Origin: Desulfolutivibrio sulfodismutans DSM 3696
GTDB lineage: Bacteria > Desulfobacterota > Desulfovibrionia > Desulfovibrionales > Desulfovibrionaceae
Assembly: GCF_013376455.1 (NCBI RefSeq)
Contig: NZ_CP045504.1
Span: 2,377,001-2,441,000 of the forward strand
Length of the DNA stretch: 64,000 nt
Reading direction: 5' to 3'
Part shown: positions 53,868-63,559 of the stretch, in pieces
How the letters are laid out: every line of letters begins with the position of its first letter
Position numbering within the stretch: the first letter of the stretch is position 1
Translations under genes and position numbers: made by a program
The notes under the pieces: model-generated
Told to the model about the DNA's origin: nothing
Database searches by the model: none
The model's input: only the letters and a program-made list of their open reading frames with translations

Positions 53868-55310
53868 ATGGCCCGCGTACTTGTCGTTGACGACGACCCG
53901 ATCTTCCAGTCCCAGATGGACATTTTTCTCACCCGCCTGGGGCACCAGGCCATGGCCGCCAAAAACCTGGCCGAGGGGCTGGCCCTGGCCGAGAAACAGG
54001 TGGCTGACGTGGTGTTCCTGGATGTCTATCTGCCCGACGCCTTCGGCCTCGACGGCATCGGCCGCTTCCGGGCCCTGGCCACCGAACCGGAGGTCATCGT
54101 CATCACCGCCCAGGGCGATCCGGACAGCGCCGAGCGGGCCATCCACAACGGGGCCTGGTATTACCTGGAAAAACCGGTGGTGCTGGGAACCATCCGGCTG
54201 ACCCTGGAGCGGTGCCTGGATTCCCGCGACAAGCTGCGCGAGGCCGGGCAGCGGCTGGTACTGGAACGGGACGACATCGTGGGATCGAGCCCGGCCCTCA
54301 AACAGAGCCTGTTTCTGCTCGGGCAGGCGGCGCGAGGCCGGGAAAACGTGTGCATCACCGGGGAGACGGGCACGGGCAAGGAGCTTTTCGCCCGGGCCCT
54401 GCACGACAACAGCCCCCGCCGGGACCGGCCCTTGGTGGTGGTGGACTGCACCAACATCCCCTCCTCCCTGGCCGAGTCCATCCTGTTCGGGCACATCCGG
54501 GGGGCCTTCACCGACGCCCGCCAGGACCGCGAAGGCCTCATCGCCCTGGCCGACGGAGGGACGCTTTTTCTCGACGAGGTGGGGGACATGCCGGGCGAAC
54601 TGCAACGGACCCTGTTGCGGGTGATCCAGGAGAAGCGATATCGGCCCCTGGGGGCGAAACATGAGCGGGCCAGCGACTTCCGGGTGGTGGCGGTGACCAA
54701 CCGGGACATCCGGGGCATGGTCAAAAGCGGCGCTTTCCGGGAAGATCTGTATTACCGACTGGCCCAGCGGCACATCCACCTGCCGCCGCTTCGGCTGCGC
54801 GGCGACGACGTGCGGCTTTTGGCCGGGCATTACGTGGCCAGGATCTGTTCGGACCAGGGCCAGGACGTCAAGGGCCTGTCCACGGAATATCTGGAGAACC
54901 TGTCCAGCCTCGACTGGCCGGGCAACGTGCGCCAACTGGTCTCGACCATCGGCGTGTCCATCGCCAACGCAGGCGATGCCCCGATCCTGGTCCCGCACCA
55001 TCTCCCCCCGGACCATAAGGCCCGGTATCTGCGCCAGCGCCAGCGGGAGTCCCTGGCGACGCGGCCCGTGCGCCCGGAGACCAGCCCCGCCCCCGGCCTT
55101 GCGGACAGTCAGGAACTGCCCACGCTACGCCAGTTTCGCGAGACGGCCTGGGAATACCTGGAAGCGGACTACGTGGCCCGCCTCTGGGCGGCCTCGGGCG
55201 GCCAGGTGGCCGAGGCCATGCGCCTGGCCGACATTTCCCGGGCCAGGCTCTACCAGTTGCTCAAAAAATTCCCCCCGCCCGGACGCACGGGCAGGACCGT
55301 CACGGACTAG
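53868..55310 (+). CDS. NtrC-type response regulator with altered sigma-54 contact loop
   Basis: A 480-residue protein with ATG 53868 after AAAAAGGA. Receiver domain 1-120 with phospho-acceptor Asp52 (VFLDVYLPD); AAA+ domain about 138-370 with Walker A GETGTGKE (164-171) and Walker B TLFLDEVGD; C-terminal Fis-like HTH (VAEAMRLADISRARLYQLL). The GAFTGA loop that contacts sigma-54 reads GAFTDA (211-216), so its mode of activation may differ. It is divergent from the amide-hydrolase unit and convergent, with an 11-base overlap, with a hybrid kinase gene that is its likely partner. Confidence 0.9.
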   Translation: MARVLVVDDDPIFQSQMDIFLTRLGHQAMAAKNLAEGLALAEKQVADVVFLDVYLPDAFGLDGIGRFRALATEPEVIVITAQGDPDSAERAIHNGAWYYLEKPVVLGTIRLTLERCLDSRDKLREAGQRLVLERDDIVGSSPALKQSLFLLGQAARGRENVCITGETGTGKELFARALHDNSPRRDRPLVVVDCTNIPSSLAESILFGHIRGAFTDARQDREGLIALADGGTLFLDEVGDMPGELQRTLLRVIQEKRYRPLGAKHERASDFRVVAVTNRDIRGMVKSGAFREDLYYRLAQRHIHLPPLRLRGDDVRLLAGHYVARICSDQGQDVKGLSTEYLENLSSLDWPGNVRQLVSTIGVSIANAGDAPILVPHHLPPDHKARYLRQRQRESLATRPVRPETSPAPGLADSQELPTLRQFRETAWEYLEADYVARLWAASGGQVAEAMRLADISRARLYQLLKKFPPPGRTGRTVTD

Positions 55311-57534
55311 GGGCCGCTGGAGCAGGTCGTCCCCGGCCTTTCAGCTCCTCCAAAAAGGCCTCCAGCCCTTTCTCCAGTTCCACGGCCAGTCGGCGGGCCT
55401 CACCGGCATCGCCCTCCCGAATCGCGACCTCGACATCCTGGACCAACCCGGCCAGACCGGTCGATCCGAAGCTGAGAAACGTCGGCCGCAACGTGTGGAC
55501 CCGGCGAGGCAAATCCCCCAGACCGTCTGCGGCGATGTCGTTCTGCAGGGCCGCGCGTTCCGTGACAAACACCTGTTCCACCACCCCGCACAGGGTCTCC
55601 AGATCCTCCTGGCGTCCCCCCATGAATTCCAGGGCGCAGGCCCAGTCGATGATCGTGCGCACCTGCCGGGAGGCCGCCCTGGCGACGGGAGGAAGGGTCG
55701 CCGGGCCCACGTCGGCCGGAGGGATGAGCCCGGACGGCGCAAAGCGGACCAGAACCCGATGCAGATCGGCGAGGCGCAGCGGTTTGACCAGATAGTCGTC
55801 CATGCCCGCCGCCAGACAGCGTTCCCGGTCGCCGGGCAGGGCGGCGGCCGTCAGGGCCACGATGGGCGGATGCGCTCCGGAAACGGCCCGGATGCGGCGA
55901 GTGGCCGAAAGTCCGTCCATGCCGGGCATGCCGATGTCCATGAGCACCAGATCAAAGGCGTTTGCGGCCACGGCCGAAACCGCCGCCTCGCCGTCTGCAG
56001 CTTCGTCCACATGGTGCCCGGCCTTTTGCAGCCGGGTAGAGATGACCAACCGGTTGGGCTCGAAATCGTCCACCACCAGCACCCGCATCCTGGGTACAGA
56101 GGCCAGTTCCGCCATAACGCTCCCGGCGGGAGACCCCTCCGGTTGCGCCTCGGCCATATCCAGTACCCGGCAGGGCATGTCCAGGCAAAAGCGCGACCCT
56201 TCCCCGGCCACGCTCGACACCGTCAGTTCCCCGCCCATGAGCCGGGCCAGTTGGCGGCTGATGGTCAGGCCCAGGCCCGTACCGCCCCTTTGCGCCCCCT
56301 CGGCGGTCTGGCTGAAATTCTCGAAAACGCGCTCCAGCATGTCGGGAGGGATGCCGCAGCCCGTGTCGGCCACGCACAGGGTCAGCCGGGCCGGGCCGGG
56401 ATGGGCGGGCGTCACCCGGATGTCCACGTCGATACGTCCGCTGGACGTGAACTTGAGGGCATTGCCCACCAGATTAAGGACGATCTGCCGCAGCCTGATG
56501 GCGTCGGCCTCGATCCGGACATCCTCCGGAGCCACGCGCACGGCGAAGCCCAGGCCCTGGGCCTGGGCCATGCGGGCGAAGGGCGCCAGCACCGCGTCCA
56601 GGGCAGGGGCCAGGGCGAAGGGTTCGGGGCTGACGGTCAGCTTGCCCGCCTCCAGGCGGGAGAGGTCCAGGATGTCGTTGATGAGGGTCAGAAGGCTCTG
56701 GGCGGAAAAGGCGGCGACATCAAGGAACTCGCGCCGTTCCGTGTCGGACGGGGTATCCCGGGAGAGTTCGAGCATGCCCATAAGGCCGTTTAAGGGCGTG
56801 CGCAGCTCATGGCTCATGTGGGCCAGAAACCTGCCTTTGGCCCGGCTGGCCTCCTCGGCGGCCTCTTTGGCGTCGGCCAGTTCGCCCCGGTAGCGTTCGC
56901 CGTAGAGCACCACCACGCCGAGCACATGGATCAGCATATAGATGTTGCACGAAAGCAGAAAAAGGGCGCTTACGACGCCGGAGGTGAAAAAATTGTTGGT
57001 GTCGTAGGCAAAAGGGGCGGCCAGGGCGAAAAAGAGATTGAGCACCGTCTCCACGGCGTACAGCCCGGCCACCACCCGCTGGGGCCGCCCGTAGCGCCAC
57101 CTCCCCCCCTGGGCGGCCAGCTCCCACCAGATGAGCGCCGGAATCAGGGACAAAAACAGGCGGATCACCAGGGATCGGACGGCCAGGGAGGGTTCGACGA
57201 AGGCGAACCAGGCCAGGATCGGGGCCAGGACGAGGGGGGCGGCGGCGGCCAGGGTCCACAACGGGGTGCGGCCCATGAACAGGCGCACCCCGCTATAGAT
57301 CATGGCGTAGCCGAACACGAAGAACATGTTGGCCACGAGGATGGTGTAGACCGGGGGAATGGCGTCGCGCAGGGCCAGAAGCAGGCAGCCCACGGTGATG
57401 GCCGCCGAGCTGATGCCCCAGGCCAGGGGACTTTTGTCCCCAAACCGGAAACGGTAGAGGCTGAAAAACACGACCGTGGACACGGCCATGGTCACGGCCC
57501 CCACCAGGACCAAGGTGCGGATGTCGAGGACCAT
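55300..57534 (-). CDS. Hybrid sensor histidine kinase with seven-helix sensor, receiver and Hpt domains
   Basis: A 744-residue membrane kinase. About seven hydrophobic helices (5-210) form the sensor. These are followed by HisKA with His242 (AHMSHELRTPLNG), HATPase with N, G1 and G2 boxes (NLVGNALKF, DTGCGIP, GGTGLGL), a receiver (VLMDIGMPGMDG) and an Hpt-like end containing RRVHTLRP. It therefore contains a full phosphorelay that could pass phosphate to the convergent NtrC-type regulator. ATG 57534 begins just before the first helix; its ribosome site is weak. Confidence 0.9.
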   Translation of the reverse strand: MVLDIRTLVLVGAVTMAVSTVVFFSLYRFRFGDKSPLAWGISSAAITVGCLLLALRDAIPPVYTILVANMFFVFGYAMIYSGVRLFMGRTPLWTLAAAAPLVLAPILAWFAFVEPSLAVRSLVIRLFLSLIPALIWWELAAQGGRWRYGRPQRVVAGLYAVETVLNLFFALAAPFAYDTNNFFTSGVVSALFLLSCNIYMLIHVLGVVVLYGERYRGELADAKEAAEEASRAKGRFLAHMSHELRTPLNGLMGMLELSRDTPSDTERREFLDVAAFSAQSLLTLINDILDLSRLEAGKLTVSPEPFALAPALDAVLAPFARMAQAQGLGFAVRVAPEDVRIEADAIRLRQIVLNLVGNALKFTSSGRIDVDIRVTPAHPGPARLTLCVADTGCGIPPDMLERVFENFSQTAEGAQRGGTGLGLTISRQLARLMGGELTVSSVAGEGSRFCLDMPCRVLDMAEAQPEGSPAGSVMAELASVPRMRVLVVDDFEPNRLVISTRLQKAGHHVDEAADGEAAVSAVAANAFDLVLMDIGMPGMDGLSATRRIRAVSGAHPPIVALTAAALPGDRERCLAAGMDDYLVKPLRLADLHRVLVRFAPSGLIPPADVGPATLPPVARAASRQVRTIIDWACALEFMGGRQEDLETLCGVVEQVFVTERAALQNDIAADGLGDLPRRVHTLRPTFLSFGSTGLAGLVQDVEVAIREGDAGEARRLAVELEKGLEAFLEELKGRGRPAPAAPSP

Positions 57535-58020
57535 CACTTGGCGCTGCACCTCGCTGAAAAAGGGGAACCGCCGTTGCGGGAAGGACGACGAAGAGATCAA
57601 GACGCCGCCATCCATACGGACGCGGCGCACGGAACCGGGCAGAAGGCGCCGCCAGGCCGCCCACCCCCCAAGCCCTCTATCGTTTTGTCCTTTCGAGGTA
57701 AAGCGCCTTCCCCTTTTGCATGCCGCAACCCCGCGAAGGGACGCCGTTTCCGGGCAGCTTTCCCGAAGAGTTCGACGGATGGCGTCGCTTCGCCCTGCCG
57801 CCGATGTGGCCGCCCTTTCGGACCGGCGGGCATTGTCCAGGTTGACGCTCGGAAAACAGCGGGGTATCAGGACATGGTGGAATTTTTCCATAACTTAGCG
57901 AAGGGTGCGTCTCGCGTCTTCCCTGGTTTCTGCCGCCAGCCACGTGCCCTGCGATCCGCACCTCCAACCGGGGCGTCGTCCCCGCACTGCCTTCCCACGG
58001 CAGCCAGGAGAGCCCGACGC
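57535..58020. other. Intergenic region between the two hybrid kinase genes
   Basis: About 485 bases between divergent kinase genes with no supported ORF. A good plus-strand promoter lies at 57842-57870; nothing else is recognised. Confidence 0.5.
57842..57870 (+). promoter_or_regulatory. Sigma-70 promoter for the periplasmic-sensor kinase
   Basis: TTGACG (57842-57847), exactly 17 bases, TATCAG (57865-57870), about 150 bases upstream of the kinase start. Confidence 0.45.
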
Positions 58021-61000
58021 ATGCCTCGCCACTTTGTTCGCGCCGTTTTGCTCATGCTTTCGTTCGTGCTCGCCTGTTCAGCCCTCCAGCCCCCGGCCGC
58101 CCGGGCCGACCACCTCCCCGCCACGTCCGACGACGCCGCAACGCCGCCCCGGGTGCTGCGCTCCGCCAGCGAACTGGACTATCCGCCGTTCGCCATCGTC
58201 ACCCCGGACGGCCGGGCCGACGGATTTTCCGTAGAGCTCTTGCGGGCCGTGGCATCGGCCATGAACATGGACGTGACCTTCACCGTGGCCCCCTGGCACG
58301 TCATCAAGCAGGCCCTGGCCGACGGCGAGTTGGACGTGCTGCCCCTGATGTCCTCCTCCCCGGAGCGGGCCGAACTCTTCGACTTCACCGCCCCCTACCT
58401 GCGCATGCAGGGCGCCATCTTCGTGCGCCGGGGGGAAACCTCCATCCGCAGCGAGGCCGATCTGGCCGGGAAGAACGTCCTGGTCATGCGCGGGGACACG
58501 GCCCATGAATACGCAGTCCGAAAACACCTGACGGACAGGCTCATCCTGACCGACTCCTTCGAGGAGGCCATGCGGCTTCTGTCCCAGGGCAAACACGATG
58601 CGGTCATCGTGCAGCAGGTGGTGGGGCTTCAGATCATCCGCACGCTTGGGCTCAAAAACCTGGTGGACGTCAGCGCCAGTCACGAGGAGAGCCTCAAGGT
58701 TTCCCGGAAGCCTTTGTCCGAGTTCGAACAGAAATTCTGCTTCGCCGTGAAAAAAGGCGACACCGCACTTCTGGCCGCCCTCAACGAGGGGCTGGCCGTG
58801 GTCTTTTCCAATGGCGTCTACGAGGCCCTGTACGCCAAATGGTTCGGCCCCATCCTGCCCGGCCGCCCCCTGGACGTGCATTCCCTGCTCATGATCCTGG
58901 TTCCGGCCCTTCTCGTCCTGTCCGCCCTATGGCTGTGGTACCTGCGCCGCGAAGTGGCCCGCAAGACGCGACGCCTGTCGAATGAGGTCGAAGAGCGCCG
59001 CCGGGCCGAGGCCCAGATCACGGAGAAGGAGGCCTTCATCCGCTCCATCATGGACAATCTGCCCATCGGCATCGCCGTCAACTCCATCGATCCCGAGGTG
59101 ACCTTCACCTATGTAAACGACAATTTCTTGAGGTTCTACCGCACCACACGCCAGGCCTTAAGCTCCCCGAACGCCTTTTGGGAGGCCGTCTATGAAGACC
59201 CCGGCTTCCGGGAAGAAACCCGGAAACGGGTGCTCGCCGACTGCGCCTCGCAGGATCCTGCCCGCATGTACTGGGCCGACATCCCCATCACCCGGGCCGG
59301 AGAGAAGACCACCTACATCACCGCCCGCAACATTCCCATCGCCGACAAGAGCCTCATCATCTCCACGGTATGGGACGTCACGGAGCAAAAAAGGGCCGAA
59401 GCCGCCCTGACTGCCGCCAACCGGCGTCTTGAGGCCCTGTGGAGCATCTCCTCCCTGGCCAACGCCGATTACCAGACCATCTGCACCCGGGCCCTCGACG
59501 AAATCGTGGGCATGACCGAAAGCGCCCTGGGCTTTTACGGCCTGGTGGACGAGGCCGAAACCGTGGTGACCATCCAGTCCTGGATCGGAGAGGCCATTGA
59601 GGGCTGCACCGTCACGGACACCCCCCTGCACTTCCCCCTGTCCGAGGCCGGGCTGTGGGCCGAGGCCGTACGCCGTCGCGAGCCGCTGGTGGTCAACGAC
59701 TACGCCGCGCCGCACCCGGGCAAGAGGGGATGTCCCGCAGGCCACGTCTCCCTGTCCAGGCTGATGGTGGTTCCCCTGTCGTCAAAGGGCAAGATCGTGG
59801 CCGTGACCGCCGTGGCCAACCGCGACACCGACTACGGCCCCCAGGACGTAAGCCAGATCATGGCCTTCATGACCAGCATCCAGGCCATCCTGTCCCGCAT
59901 CACGGCCGAGGAGTCCCTGCGCGAAAGCGAGGAACGCTACCGCTGCCTGTTCGAGCAGTCCCTGGACGCCATCGCCATCCAACAGGGCATCCCCCCGGCC
60001 TTCTCCTGGGTCAATCCGGCCTTCTGCGAGCTTTTCGGCTATACGCCCGAGGAAATCTACGCCCTTACCCCCGGGCAGATGTGGTCGCTGGTGCATCCCG
60101 AGGACCGGGACATGGTGCGGCAAAGCCTCCTGGAACGCCTGTCCGGCAAGGCGGACGAGGTGCGCTACGCCTTCCGCATCCTGCGCAAGGACGGCGAGGT
60201 CCGCTGGGTGGAGGTCACCGGACGCAGGATGGACCGCGACGGCCATCCCCTGAACATGTCCATCTACCGCGACACCACCGAACGCAAGCAGAGTGAGGAG
60301 GCCCTGATCCTGGCCAAGGACCAGGCCGAGGCCGCCAACCGCGCCAAATCGGAATTTCTGGCCAACATGAGCCACGAGATCAGAACCCCCTTAAACGGCG
60401 TCCTGGGCATGCTCCAACTCCTGACGACCACCTCGCCCACCCCGGAACAGGGGGAATACCTCCAGGCAGCCACGACCTCGGCCCAACGCCTGACCCGCCT
60501 TCTCTCCGACATCCTCGACCTGTCCCGCATCGAGGCGGGCCGAATGCGCATCGAGGAGGCGCCGTTTTCTCTTTTGGCCATCAAGGAATCCATTCTGGAG
60601 CTTTTCGGCCTGACCGCCAGGGACAAGGGGCTGGATCTGGATTTCCTCATCGCCGACGACACGCCGCCGATCCTTGTCGGCGACGAGGCCCGGCTGCGCC
60701 AGATCCTGTTCAACCTTATCGGCAACGCCCTCAAGTTCACCGAGCACGGCCGGGTCCACGCCGAGGCGTCCCTGCTGCCCGAAAGCCGCGACGGCCGCGT
60801 GCGGCTGCTTTTCACCGTCCAGGACACGGGCATCGGCATCGCCGACGAGCTGTTGGAACACATCTTCGAGCCCTTCAGCCAGGGCGAAACCTCGTATGTG
60901 CGGCGCTACCAGGGGGCGGGCCTGGGCCTGTCCATCGTGCGGCGGCTGCTCACGCTCCTGGAGGGGGAACTGACCATCGACAACAGCGGCCAGGGGGTGT

Positions 61001-61482
61001 CCGGCACCACCATCCACTTCTCCCTGCCCTTCCGGCTGCCTCAGGAGGCCGTGCTTCCGAGCCAGGCCCCCGCCGCCCGGCCGCGCCGCAGCGACAGGCC
61101 CTTGCGGGTGCTTCTGGCCGAGGACGACGAGGTCAGCATGCAACTGGCCCGACTCCTGCTGGAGAAGGCCGGGCACACCGTGGACACGGCCCCGGATGGG
61201 CAGCAGGCCTTGGATCTCCTGAAAAAAGGCGACTACGACCTGATCCTCATGGACATCCAGATGCCGGTGTTAAACGGCCTGGAGGCGACCCGCATGATCC
61301 GGCAATCCCCGGACTTCGCCCACGTCTCGGGCATCCCCATCATCGCCATGACCGCCTATGCCATGGACGGCGACAGGGAAAAATTCCTGTCGGCCGGGAT
61401 CGACGCCTACGTGTCCAAGCCCGTGGACATGGGAGAGCTGGCCATGGCGGTCACCCGGGCCATAAAGGCCGCGCCCGAGTGA
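58021..61482 (+). CDS. Hybrid sensor histidine kinase with periplasmic solute-binding sensor (BvgS-like)
   Basis: A 1153-residue kinase. Signal peptide about 1-28; periplasmic SBP_bac_3 domain about 45-280 (SELDYPPFAIVTPDGRADGF; GELDVLPLMSSSPERAE); one membrane helix about 292-315; PAS (IMDNLPIGIAVNSIDPEV); GAF domain (LWSISSLANADYQTICTRAL); second PAS with PAC (FCELFGYTPEEIYAL); HisKA with His785 (ANMSHEIRTPLNG); HATPase (NLIGNALKF, GAGLGLS); receiver with Asp1078 (LILMDIQMPVLNG). It probably reads a small periplasmic ligand such as an amino acid. No output regulator adjoins it on the same strand. AGGAGAG precedes ATG 58021. Confidence 0.92.
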   Translation: MPRHFVRAVLLMLSFVLACSALQPPAARADHLPATSDDAATPPRVLRSASELDYPPFAIVTPDGRADGFSVELLRAVASAMNMDVTFTVAPWHVIKQALADGELDVLPLMSSSPERAELFDFTAPYLRMQGAIFVRRGETSIRSEADLAGKNVLVMRGDTAHEYAVRKHLTDRLILTDSFEEAMRLLSQGKHDAVIVQQVVGLQIIRTLGLKNLVDVSASHEESLKVSRKPLSEFEQKFCFAVKKGDTALLAALNEGLAVVFSNGVYEALYAKWFGPILPGRPLDVHSLLMILVPALLVLSALWLWYLRREVARKTRRLSNEVEERRRAEAQITEKEAFIRSIMDNLPIGIAVNSIDPEVTFTYVNDNFLRFYRTTRQALSSPNAFWEAVYEDPGFREETRKRVLADCASQDPARMYWADIPITRAGEKTTYITARNIPIADKSLIISTVWDVTEQKRAEAALTAANRRLEALWSISSLANADYQTICTRALDEIVGMTESALGFYGLVDEAETVVTIQSWIGEAIEGCTVTDTPLHFPLSEAGLWAEAVRRREPLVVNDYAAPHPGKRGCPAGHVSLSRLMVVPLSSKGKIVAVTAVANRDTDYGPQDVSQIMAFMTSIQAILSRITAEESLRESEERYRCLFEQSLDAIAIQQGIPPAFSWVNPAFCELFGYTPEEIYALTPGQMWSLVHPEDRDMVRQSLLERLSGKADEVRYAFRILRKDGEVRWVEVTGRRMDRDGHPLNMSIYRDTTERKQSEEALILAKDQAEAANRAKSEFLANMSHEIRTPLNGVLGMLQLLTTTSPTPEQGEYLQAATTSAQRLTRLLSDILDLSRIEAGRMRIEEAPFSLLAIKESILELFGLTARDKGLDLDFLIADDTPPILVGDEARLRQILFNLIGNALKFTEHGRVHAEASLLPESRDGRVRLLFTVQDTGIGIADELLEHIFEPFSQGETSYVRRYQGAGLGLSIVRRLLTLLEGELTIDNSGQGVSGTTIHFSLPFRLPQEAVLPSQAPAARPRRSDRPLRVLLAEDDEVSMQLARLLLEKAGHTVDTAPDGQQALDLLKKGDYDLILMDIQMPVLNGLEATRMIRQSPDFAHVSGIPIIAMTAYAMDGDREKFLSAGIDAYVSKPVDMGELAMAVTRAIKAAPE

Positions 61483-61616
61483 TCTGGGTCCGGACGCCGC
61501 GTCGCCTCCTGTGATGGTGCGAGGCCGACGAGACGGACCATTGGCCGGTCGTTACAAGCATGATGTATACTTCGCGGGGTTGCCCAACACCAAAACGCCA
61601 TACCCGGGAGACCGCC

Positions 61617-62147
61617 ATGCAACAGGACGGCGACGCCACGCCGCCGCTTCGCAAGGACTGGAAGTATCGGCTGGGACTGGGGCTTTTCATCTACAGCCTC
61701 GTCCCCATCTGCACCATCGAACTGGTGGCCCTTTTGCCCCTGGACACGGCCGAAATCGTCACCCTCGGGGCGGTGTACGTGGCTTCCGGGGAACTGGCCT
61801 TCCTGGCCGCCGTGGCCCTTTTGGGCAAACCCTTCATCCAGGCCGTGAAAGACAAGATCAAGGGCTTTTTCTTCTCCAAAAAGCCCCTTTCGCCGCAAAA
61901 ACCCATCGGAAAATTCCGCCACGGCCTGGGCGTCGCCCTACTGCTGGGCAGCCTGGCCCCCTACTACGCCGCCATCGGGATGCTCCTTTTCGCCACACCG
62001 GGGGACTCCGACGCCAGGACGCTCTTGTATCTGTTGCTTGCCGGTGAGGCGCTTTTCGTGGTGAGCCTGTTCGTCCTGGGCCCAGAATTCTGGGCCCGCC
62101 TCACGCGCCTGTTCGAATGGCCGGGCAAAGAACGGCCGACGGAGTAA
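61617..62147 (+). CDS. Four-helix membrane protein with transporter-suffix-type domain
   Basis: A 176-residue protein with ATG 61617 after GGGAG. Four membrane helices, with conserved YRLGLGLFIYSLVPICTIEL, GAVYVASGELAFLAAVALLG and KIKGFFFSKKP. It resembles the small domain found attached to, or next to, secondary transporters. Function unknown. A TATACT box (61566-61571) lies 46 bases upstream, but without a convincing -35. Confidence 0.72.
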   Translation: MQQDGDATPPLRKDWKYRLGLGLFIYSLVPICTIELVALLPLDTAEIVTLGAVYVASGELAFLAAVALLGKPFIQAVKDKIKGFFFSKKPLSPQKPIGKFRHGLGVALLLGSLAPYYAAIGMLLFATPGDSDARTLLYLLLAGEALFVVSLFVLGPEFWARLTRLFEWPGKERPTE

Positions 62148-62289
62148 GACCCCGGCTCTGAGGCCGAGGCGACCTGTCCACGCCATTTCGCAGCCAGGGA
62201 AACCGGGGGGCCATGGGCCACGCCAGCAGCCGACAACCTCGAAACGCGGTTCGGCGCACACGACGACCGGGCCGGAAGGACGCACCATC

Positions 62290-63453
62290 ATGGGCAAGAC
62301 CGTACTGCTTCTCGGGACCGGGGCCATGGGCAGCCTGGCCGCCCAGACCGTTTCCGCCTTCGACGAGGTGGAGGCACTGATCCTGGCCAGCCTGGATGCG
62401 GCCGAGGCCGAGAAGGCGGCCGTCACATGCCGGGGCTCGGCCACGGCCGTGGCCATCGACGTGACCGACCAGGAGCGCCTCGTGCAGCTCATGCGCCGGG
62501 CCGACGTGGTGCTCAACTGCGTGGGCCCCTTTTTCCGCTTCGGCCTGCCCATCCTTGAGGCGGCCATTACGGCCGGGGTGGATTATCTGGACATCTGCGA
62601 CGACCCCGAGCCGACCAAAAAGATGCTCGACCTGGACGCCACGGCCCGGCAGGCGGGCACAACCGCCATCATCGGCATGGGCGCAAGCCCGGGCCTCAAC
62701 AACCTGCTCGGGGCCATGGTCCGCGCCAACCTGGACGAGACCGACCTGCTGGTGGCCGGATGGAACATCGAGGAGAAGACCGGCGACGCCCTGGTCTTTT
62801 CCGCCGCCGTGATCCACTGGATGGAGCAGTGCTCGGGTACGATCCTGGAGTGCCGCGACGGCGCGCTGGTGGACGGCCGTCCCCTGGAAGACCTGGTCAT
62901 CGACTATCCCGGCCGGGGCAAACGGACCATCTACACCGTGGGCCATCCCGAGCCCGTCTCGTTCCATTATTCCTGGCCCGAGGTCCGGCGCACCCACTGC
63001 GGCATGGTCATGCCCTCGGCCTGGATCGGCATGTTCCGCTCCTACCGCGACGCCATCGACGCCGGAAAGATGACCCTGGAGGAGGCCGGGCGGGATCTGG
63101 TCAAAAACGCCGCCGAGGCGGGGTTCCTCAGCGCCCTGCTGACGCATCTGTCGCGGCTGGTGGACGGGCCGAGGCTGCCGCTGTTCTTCGTCCTGGGCCA
63201 GGGCGCGCGCCACGGCAAACCCGCCACCGTGGCCGCGTCGCTTCGGGCCACGCCGCCGGACATGGCCTCCATGACCGGCATCCCCCTGGCCCTGGGGGCC
63301 ATCATGCACCTGCGCGGCCAGACCAGCGGGACGGGGGTCATGGCCCCGGAGCGGGCCTTTGCGCCGAAAGATTTTTTCGAACTCTTCGCCCCCTACTGCA
63401 CCCTGCCCCGGCCCTGCCCGGCGGACAGGCTGGTGGAGCTGGTCCGGGCATAG
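62290..63453 (+). CDS. Saccharopine dehydrogenase-like NAD(P)-binding protein
   Basis: A 387-residue protein with ATG 62290 after GGAAGGA. N-terminal Rossmann fold (VLLLGTGAMGSLAAQTV), the NCVGPFFRFGLPILEAAI motif and GASPGLNNLLGAMV are characteristic of the saccharopine dehydrogenase/carboxynorspermidine synthase superfamily. The C-terminal half forms the catalytic domain. Many members are not lysine enzymes, so the substrate is left open. It stands alone in its orientation context. Confidence 0.85.
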   Translation: MGKTVLLLGTGAMGSLAAQTVSAFDEVEALILASLDAAEAEKAAVTCRGSATAVAIDVTDQERLVQLMRRADVVLNCVGPFFRFGLPILEAAITAGVDYLDICDDPEPTKKMLDLDATARQAGTTAIIGMGASPGLNNLLGAMVRANLDETDLLVAGWNIEEKTGDALVFSAAVIHWMEQCSGTILECRDGALVDGRPLEDLVIDYPGRGKRTIYTVGHPEPVSFHYSWPEVRRTHCGMVMPSAWIGMFRSYRDAIDAGKMTLEEAGRDLVKNAAEAGFLSALLTHLSRLVDGPRLPLFFVLGQGARHGKPATVAASLRATPPDMASMTGIPLALGAIMHLRGQTSGTGVMAPERAFAPKDFFELFAPYCTLPRPCPADRLVELVRA

Positions 63454-63559
63454 GACCAAAACGCCGAACCAGCCTTGTTTTTTTCCCATGAGCGGGGCAT
63501 GGATACGATGTGGAGAGAAAGGATTGCGGCTGTATCGACAAAGGAGCACAGGAGCGCCC

